Assembly (NCBI GenBank): GCA_947373105.1
Contig: CANBWK010000018.1
Span: 1 to 36,306 of the forward strand
DNA length: 36,306 nt
From: Comamonadaceae bacterium
Lineage (GTDB): Bacteria; Pseudomonadota; Gammaproteobacteria; Burkholderiales; Burkholderiaceae_C
Direction: 5' to 3'
Shown: piece by piece, positions 32,121 to 36,306 of the stretch
How positions within the stretch are numbered: the stretch's first letter is position 1
Layout: each line of letters begins with the position of its first letter
Program-made: the position numbers and the translations under genes
The notes under the pieces: model-generated
Told to the model about the DNA's origin: nothing
What the model saw: the letters and a program-made list of their open reading frames with translations, nothing else
The model's database searches: none

Positions 32121-32908
32121 TGAGGTGCCCTCTTTTCAATGAAGGCCTGGACTCCCTCTTGCGCCACAGGATGAACCATGTTGCAAGCCATGGTCTGACC
32201 CGCCAATTGGTAGGCGGCTTCGATGCCCATTTCGCGTTGTTTATAAAACAAGGCCTTGCCCATGCGCACAGCTTCGCGTGGCTTACTCAGCACGGCCGCG
32301 ACCAAGCGCTCTACTTCTTCATCCAGTTCTGCGGCAACGGTGACGCGATTGACCAAACCTTGTGCCTGCGCCTGGTTCGCGGTTAAAAAATCGCCTGTCA
32401 GCAGCATCTCCATGGCCTGTTTGGCACCGATGTTACGAGACAACGGAACGCTGGGTGTTGCACAAAACAAGCCTACGTCAATCCCATTGACGCCAAAAAG
32501 AGCTGTATCTGCTGCAACGGCCAAATCGCATTGCGCCACCAATTGGCAACCTGCTGCCGTCGCGATGCCTTGCACACGGGCAATCACGGGCACGGGTAAA
32601 TTTTGAATCGCCAGCATCATTCGCGTGCATTGCGCAAAAAGATTTTGGTAATAAGCCAACTCGGGTTGAGCACGCATCTCCTTCAAATTGTGTCCCGCAC
32701 AAAAAGCCTTGCCCGCAGCCGCCAGGACAACGATTCGGCCCATGTCATCTTCGACTACGCGCTGAAGTGCATGGTGCAAAGCGGCCAAGACGGACTCACT
32801 CAATGCGTTGAAAGTAGCAGGTGAGTTGAGCGTCAGCGTGTGCACTCCCCGGGCATCGCGGTGGTGCAACACCCCTTGATCGGTAGAAGAAATCAGTTCA
32901 TTGGTCAT
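32111..32908 (-). CDS. Crotonase-fold (enoyl-CoA hydratase family) protein without usual catalytic glutamates
   Basis: A 265-residue crotonase-superfamily protein. The CoA/oxyanion segments are present: FNALSESVLAAL, AAAGKAFCAGHNLKEM and VQGIATAAGCQLVAQCD. In rat enoyl-CoA hydratase the two acid/base glutamates sit in GGCEL and QPEI; here the aligned residues are Gln122 (AGCQL) and Gly142 (VNGIDVG), so the standard hydration reaction is unlikely. The GLFCATPSVPLSRNIG segment resembles the ECHDC3-like group. The ATG at 32908 is chosen over a GTG at 32914; neither has a strong ribosome binding site. It lies 33 bases after the VOC gene and overlaps the MscS start. Confidence 0.93.
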   Translation of the reverse strand: MTNELISSTDQGVLHHRDARGVHTLTLNSPATFNALSESVLAALHHALQRVVEDDMGRIVVLAAAGKAFCAGHNLKEMRAQPELAYYQNLFAQCTRMMLAIQNLPVPVIARVQGIATAAGCQLVAQCDLAVAADTALFGVNGIDVGLFCATPSVPLSRNIGAKQAMEMLLTGDFLTANQAQAQGLVNRVTVAAELDEEVERLVAAVLSKPREAVRMGKALFYKQREMGIEAAYQLAGQTMACNMVHPVAQEGVQAFIEKRAPQWP

Positions 32909-32941
32909 GAACACTATTGTGGCCGATTGCTATCGAGGGGA

Positions 32942-33481
32942 TCAATGCCTTGAAGCAAATTGTGCTTGCCACTCTTCCATGGGCATGAAGGTGGGGTCAC
33001 TTCGGCAGATGGCCTCGGTTTCACGCAAGATGGTGGCATCGTCCTTCGTCAAATCCAAAGGATCGCCATGGGGCTGGGCGATGTAAAAAGGCAAGTCAAT
33101 GTAAATTTCAACCGTGTTGCCTTCGGGGTCTGCGAAATACACCGACAAAGCATTGCCATGATTCAGAGGCAAGACTTTGGTGGCGCCCCACGCTGTCGCC
33201 GTTGCCGTCAAATCCCGCAGGGACTGAATAGAGGGAACAGCAAAAGACAGCTGCATCACGGTGCTGAAAGTAGCCTCTGCCGGACGACCTCCAGCGATGA
33301 CCAACTGATGGTGCTGGTGAGGACTGGCACTCAAGAAAACCAAAGGTCCTTTGAACGTTCTTCCCACACCTCGGTCTGTTTCAACCAGTCCGAAGACGGT
33401 TTTGTAAAAATGCACCATCTTGTCCACATCGGTGACATAGATACCAAAATGTGAAGGGGTGGGTTTGCTGACTGTAAGCAT
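32942..33481 (-). CDS. VOC (glyoxalase/bleomycin resistance/dioxygenase) superfamily protein
   Basis: A 179-residue VOC-fold protein. PSHFGIYVTDVDKMVHFYKTVFGL opens the first beta-alpha-beta module and DPEGNTVEIYIDLP closes the second. Probable metal ligands are His11, a His in HQHHQL (about 57-58) and Glu126, as in extradiol dioxygenase or glyoxalase relatives. The C-terminal tail (DLTKDDATILRETEAICRSDP...) is typical of a catechol-dioxygenase-like subgroup. The ATG at 33481 has GGAGA upstream; the longer frame to 33532 lacks one. First of three co-directional genes with the crotonase and MscS. Substrate unknown. Confidence 0.9.
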   Translation of the reverse strand: MLTVSKPTPSHFGIYVTDVDKMVHFYKTVFGLVETDRGVGRTFKGPLVFLSASPHQHHQLVIAGGRPAEATFSTVMQLSFAVPSIQSLRDLTATATAWGATKVLPLNHGNALSVYFADPEGNTVEIYIDLPFYIAQPHGDPLDLTKDDATILRETEAICRSDPTFMPMEEWQAQFASRH

Positions 33482-33560
33482 GCGAGGGTCTCCAAAGTTT
33501 TCAGGGTGTATCAAAGCTTTTCTTGCATGCAAAAGCCTATCGCTTTTATTTCTTATTTTG

Positions 33561-33585
33561 ACAATGTCGGTGAGTCAAACATTGT
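33561..33585. promoter_or_regulatory. Inverted repeat between the VOC and HDAC-like genes
   Basis: ACAATGT (33561-33567) and ACATTGT (33579-33585) are perfect arms around 11 bases, in the AT-rich 159-base region upstream of the VOC gene. Nearby TTGCATGCAA (33523-33532) is a 10-bp palindrome. These may be regulatory sites for the VOC operon. Confidence 0.35.
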
Positions 33586-33640
33586 TCTCAAATTATGCAC
33601 AAAACACTTTTTAGTGCTGCAAGTAATAACCCTGAGGGAT

Positions 33641-34594
33641 TCAAACATCTGCCAGCACCCGCAAGTGTGCTTCTACGCTTCGAGCCAAGGCACTCAGGTT
33701 GTAACCGCCCTCCAGACAACTGACAATGCGGCCCTGGCTGTAACGCAACGCTATGTCTTTGATCCGCTGCGTGATCCAAGCGTAGTCCTGCTCAACCAAG
33801 CCCATCTGCCCCAAATCATCTTCGCGGTGTGCATCAAAACCCGCACTGATGAAAATCATCTCAGGTCGATGGGCTTCCAGTCGAGGGACCCACATGACCT
33901 CGATCAATTCACGCACATCCATGCCCTTGGTGTAGGCCGGAACGGGCACGTTGACCAAATTGGAAGCATCAGACTGAGAGCCTCCCTCGGGATAAAACGG
34001 GTGCTGAAAAAAACTGACCATCAAAATACGGTCATCGCCTGCCACAATATTTTCGGTGCCATTCCCATGATGAACATCGAAGTCGACAATCGCAACGCGC
34101 TGGAGTCCATGGCGCTCCACCGCGTACTTGGCAGCAATCGCCACATTATTGAAAAAACAAAAACCCATGGCTTTGTCACGACAAGCATGGTGACCCGGCG
34201 GACGCACAGCGCAAAAAGCATTCTCCAATTCCCCAGAAATGACCGCGTCGGTAGCCTCTAAAGCGGCACCAGCCGCACGCAATGCAGCATCCCATGTGAA
34301 AGAATTCATGGCCGTATCAGGGTCCAGTGCACTGTGCGCCGGACCACCCGCCTGCATGTCCTCGCGCAAGGCATCGCTCAAGCCCCTCAGTGAAGCCACA
34401 TGCATTCGGCCGTGAGCCAACTCAATATCCGACAGTGAGGCTTGACCCGGCTCCCGCCGGTCGAGGGCATGGTCCAATCCTGTGACCAGCAGTCTGTCTT
34501 CAATAGCGTCCAATCGCGCAGGGCATTCCGGATGCCCCACCCCCATCTCATGTTTCCAGAAATCGCGGTGGGTGAAGTAACCAGTGGCGCCCAT
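33641..34594 (-). CDS. Histone deacetylase-like amidohydrolase
   Basis: A 317-residue zinc amidohydrolase of the HDAC / acetylpolyamine amidohydrolase superfamily, removing acetyl or similar acyl groups from amines. Motifs: VGHPECPARL (about 19-28), RPPGHHA with the catalytic His pair 135/136, GFCFFNNVAIAA, VDFDVHHGNGTE with zinc ligands Asp173 and His175, SAGFDAH with Asp254, and LEGGYN near the end. The ATG at 34594 (MGATGYFTHRDFW) is the typical start; the open frame extends upstream to a TTG at 34642. It is transcribed away from the lytic transglycosylase. The substrate in bacteria is generally unknown; polyamines or acylated metabolites are possible. Confidence 0.94.
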   Translation of the reverse strand: MGATGYFTHRDFWKHEMGVGHPECPARLDAIEDRLLVTGLDHALDRREPGQASLSDIELAHGRMHVASLRGLSDALREDMQAGGPAHSALDPDTAMNSFTWDAALRAAGAALEATDAVISGELENAFCAVRPPGHHACRDKAMGFCFFNNVAIAAKYAVERHGLQRVAIVDFDVHHGNGTENIVAGDDRILMVSFFQHPFYPEGGSQSDASNLVNVPVPAYTKGMDVRELIEVMWVPRLEAHRPEMIFISAGFDAHREDDLGQMGLVEQDYAWITQRIKDIALRYSQGRIVSCLEGGYNLSALARSVEAHLRVLADV

Positions 34595-34802
34595 GTCTTT
34601 GTTCTTGGTGGAGTCACTCTGCAGGGCACAAGCGCCCGCCAAGCCCTTTCAGCTTATCACGCACCCAGCGTGAATCTCGATAACACCTATCCTGCCTCAG
34701 AGGATTTTGAGCAGCATCTAGGACAAAAACACCTTCAGGCCATTACACTGAAAACCTTTGTGTTCTAAGCTACATCAACATGCAACAGACGGTCTTTGCC
34801 TC

Positions 34803-35960
34803 ATGACTTTTCTATCTTCTAACTCACTCTGCCTGACTCAAAGACTGGGATGCTTACTCCTTCTGTGCCTGTGCAGCACTTTCGCTTGGACAGCACCTCA
34901 ACATCACACACACAAGAAGGCTGTCGTCCCTTCGCATGCCGTAAAAAACACCCCGAGCGTTAAGAAATCAAAAAGAAAATTGAGCACGCAACCCTTTGCT
35001 GCCGAGGCTTACAGCACCAGCGATGTCGCCATGGATTGGTCAAATGCCTTTGCACAACGCCATCAAATTGACCGAGAATGGGTCCGGAGCACTGTTGGAC
35101 AAGCGCGCAAAATTCCAGCCATCACTCAATATGTGATGCCCCCAGCAACACCCAGCGCCAAAAATTGGCGGGCTTACCGCAACCGTTTTGTAGAACCGAT
35201 ACGCATCCAGGCAGGAATGCGTTTTTGGCAAGCGAATGAAGCCATCTTGGCGCGTGCAGAACAAGCCTATGGCGTACCCGCTGAAATCATCGTCGGCATC
35301 ATAGGCGTCGAAACCATGTATGGACAAAATACCGGCCATTTCCGTGTGGTTGACGCGCTGGCCACCTTGGCCTTTGATTTTCCGGCGCAGCACCCGCGTG
35401 CAGCCGAAAGGCAGCCGTATTTTGCTGGCGAACTGGAACAGTTTTTATTGTTGGCCCAACGTAACCGCTGGGACCCCTTAGCCATCAAAGGCAGCTACGC
35501 CGGCGCCATGGGCTGGCCCCAATTCATGCCTGGGAGTTGGGCCAAGTTCGCGGTGGACTTTGATGGCGATGGCCGCATTGACCTCTATAACAGCCAGGCC
35601 GATGTGATTGGCTCGGTGGCCAATTACTTCAAAGCCTTCAACTGGCAAACCGGTATGCCCACGCATTACCCTGTGCAATTTGATGCAACCCGACTGAACA
35701 TGGATGCTTTGATGGCGCCCGACATATTGCCGACCTTCAGTGTCAGTAGCTTCGCAGCCAAAGGGGCTATGCTTGAAGGAGCAGCACTGCAACACCTTGG
35801 CCCCTTGGCCTTGATTGAATTACAAAATGGGGGCGAACCACCCAGCTACGTTGCAGGAACAGAAAATTTCTATGCAATTACCCGGTACAACTGGAGCAGC
35901 TACTACGCCATGGCGGTGATCGATTTGGGGCAAGAAATCAAAGCGGCCAGACAGCGCTGA
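34803..35960 (+). CDS. MltB-like lytic murein transglycosylase
   Basis: A 385-residue exported enzyme that cleaves peptidoglycan to form 1,6-anhydro-muramyl ends. The signal region (about 15-30, LGCLLLLCLCSTFAW) is followed by a basic, low-complexity linker (about 33-62, rich in Lys/His). The catalytic domain has Glu170 in IIGVETMYGQNTG, the SYAGAMGWPQFMPGSWAKFAVDFDGDGRIDLY block with an EF-hand-like loop, and the C-terminal RYNWSSYYAMAVIDLG typical of MltB. A standard lipobox is not evident, so it may be soluble or anchored by an uncleaved signal. The ATG at 34803 was chosen; a GTG at 34758 is in frame. Confidence 0.94.
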   Translation: MTFLSSNSLCLTQRLGCLLLLCLCSTFAWTAPQHHTHKKAVVPSHAVKNTPSVKKSKRKLSTQPFAAEAYSTSDVAMDWSNAFAQRHQIDREWVRSTVGQARKIPAITQYVMPPATPSAKNWRAYRNRFVEPIRIQAGMRFWQANEAILARAEQAYGVPAEIIVGIIGVETMYGQNTGHFRVVDALATLAFDFPAQHPRAAERQPYFAGELEQFLLLAQRNRWDPLAIKGSYAGAMGWPQFMPGSWAKFAVDFDGDGRIDLYNSQADVIGSVANYFKAFNWQTGMPTHYPVQFDATRLNMDALMAPDILPTFSVSSFAAKGAMLEGAALQHLGPLALIELQNGGEPPSYVAGTENFYAITRYNWSSYYAMAVIDLGQEIKAARQR

Positions 35961-35984
35961 GCCAGCCTAGAACCACGCAACTTT

Positions 35985-36010
35985 GTAGGAGCTTGCCTGC
36001 AAGCGAAGAT
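35985..36010. repeat. REP-like hairpin element
   Basis: GTAGGAGCTTGCCTGCAAGC, continuing GAAGAT, resembles the repetitive extragenic palindromes of Pseudomonas (GTAGGAGCGAGC...GCTCGCGAAG). The stem GCTTGC-CT-GCAAGC lies in the 89-base gap after mltB. Only one copy is seen here. Confidence 0.5.
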
Positions 36011-36049
36011 CTTTAGCGCCACCAGTCAATAAAAAACGACCAAGTCCAG

Positions 36050-36271
36050 ATGAACCCCCTGAACCCCAAGAAACTGTTGTTGACCAAATGGACAGCAGTG
36101 ACGCCTCTAGCCAAACAAAAACACTTTCTTGTCAGCAAGGTGATCCAACCTGAAGTGCCCACCGATCCAATTGAGTGGGTTGAAATCGAATCCGTGTTTT
36201 CCAAAGCCACTCAGGTCATACCTTGGCGTGATCTGCAAAACGACAGGGTCTGGCGGCAGGGGTGGGTTTGA
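36050..36271 (+). CDS. TIGR02450-type small Trp-rich protein
   Basis: A 73-residue protein beginning MNPLNPKKLLLTKWTAVTP, then KQKHFLVSKVI, a central variable stretch and the end WRDLQNDRVWRQGWV. The KLLxxKWTAVxPxxKxKHF pattern and clustered tryptophans match the TIGR02450 family as I remember it. No signal peptide or membrane segment is visible. Function is unknown; it is short, basic and probably cytoplasmic. The preceding ribosome binding site is weak. Confidence 0.85.
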   Translation: MNPLNPKKLLLTKWTAVTPLAKQKHFLVSKVIQPEVPTDPIEWVEIESVFSKATQVIPWRDLQNDRVWRQGWV

Positions 36272-36306
36272 TCAGAAAAGTATTTCTGCATAGCCTGTCA
36301 TCCGTC

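Noticed and set aside
34442-34768. Plus-strand 108-codon frame overlapping the HDAC-like gene start
   Set aside because: Most is antisense to the conserved HDAC N-terminus and the rest shows no recognisable family; the 208-base gap 34595-34802 is more likely a divergent promoter region.
36013-36210. Minus-strand 65-codon frame opposite the Trp-rich protein
   Set aside because: The plus-strand frame matches a known small family, so this is a shadow.
1-36306. CRISPR arrays, tRNA or rRNA genes
   Set aside because: No regularly spaced repeats, cloverleaf-like segments or rRNA-like sequence were noticed on reading both strands.

Overview
The window looks like chromosomal DNA of a betaproteobacterium of the order Burkholderiales, most likely Comamonadaceae. 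The reasons are the grpE-dnaK-dnaJ order, several tripartite tricarboxylate transporter (TTT) 'Bug' receptors, a tandem cyanophycin synthetase pair beside a DUF1854/ABC module, and coding style close to Limnohabitans, Rhodoferax or Polaromonas. This assignment is by recognition only; no search was run.

Layout. (1) 1-461: minus-strand fragment resembling the repeat region of a large surface adhesin, cut by the window edge. (2) 481-4759: a small FKBP-type prolyl isomerase, then a heat-shock block grpE-dnaK-dnaJ behind a near-consensus sigma-32 promoter, with strong hairpins in both intergenic gaps. (3) 4829-14151: a LysR regulator divergent from an eight-gene cluster with four Bug-type binding proteins, a sulfatase without a signal peptide, a small exported helical protein resembling a chemoreceptor sensor domain, and the membrane pair TctB/TctA. 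(4) 14206-21864: a cyanophycin locus. A DUF1854 protein and an ABC exporter with an N-terminal extension and CxxC pairs are divergent from two cyanophycin synthetase genes. The first synthetase is shorter and has lost its Mur-ligase P-loop; the second looks complete. (5) 21868-27668, minus strand: etfB-etfA-acyl-CoA dehydrogenase-nitronate monooxygenase-acyltransferase, with a long inverted repeat upstream of etfB. (6) 27969-30852: a TRAP transporter (dctP, dctQ, dctM) with a terminator-like attenuator after dctP. (7) 30849-34594, minus strand: an MscS channel, a crotonase-fold protein lacking both usual catalytic glutamates, a VOC protein and a histone-deacetylase-like amidohydrolase. (8) 34803-36271: an MltB-like lytic transglycosylase, a REP-like hairpin and a small Trp-rich protein.

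How the parts may work together. The heat-shock block supplies the DnaK machine. The LysR/TTT cluster reads as regulated uptake of an organic acid, with several receptors probably sharing one TctBA channel; the sulfatase suggests that a sulfate or phosphonate ester is imported and hydrolysed in the cytoplasm. The cyanophycin locus stores nitrogen as Asp-Arg polymer. The etf/dehydrogenase operon feeds acyl-CoA electrons to the quinone pool. The TRAP system imports a further carboxylate.

The best candidates for something undescribed are the multi-receptor TTT/sulfatase cluster with its free chemoreceptor-like sensor protein, and the degenerate cyanophycin synthetase paralogue next to the DUF1854/ABC module. 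No tRNA, rRNA, insertion sequence or CRISPR array was seen.
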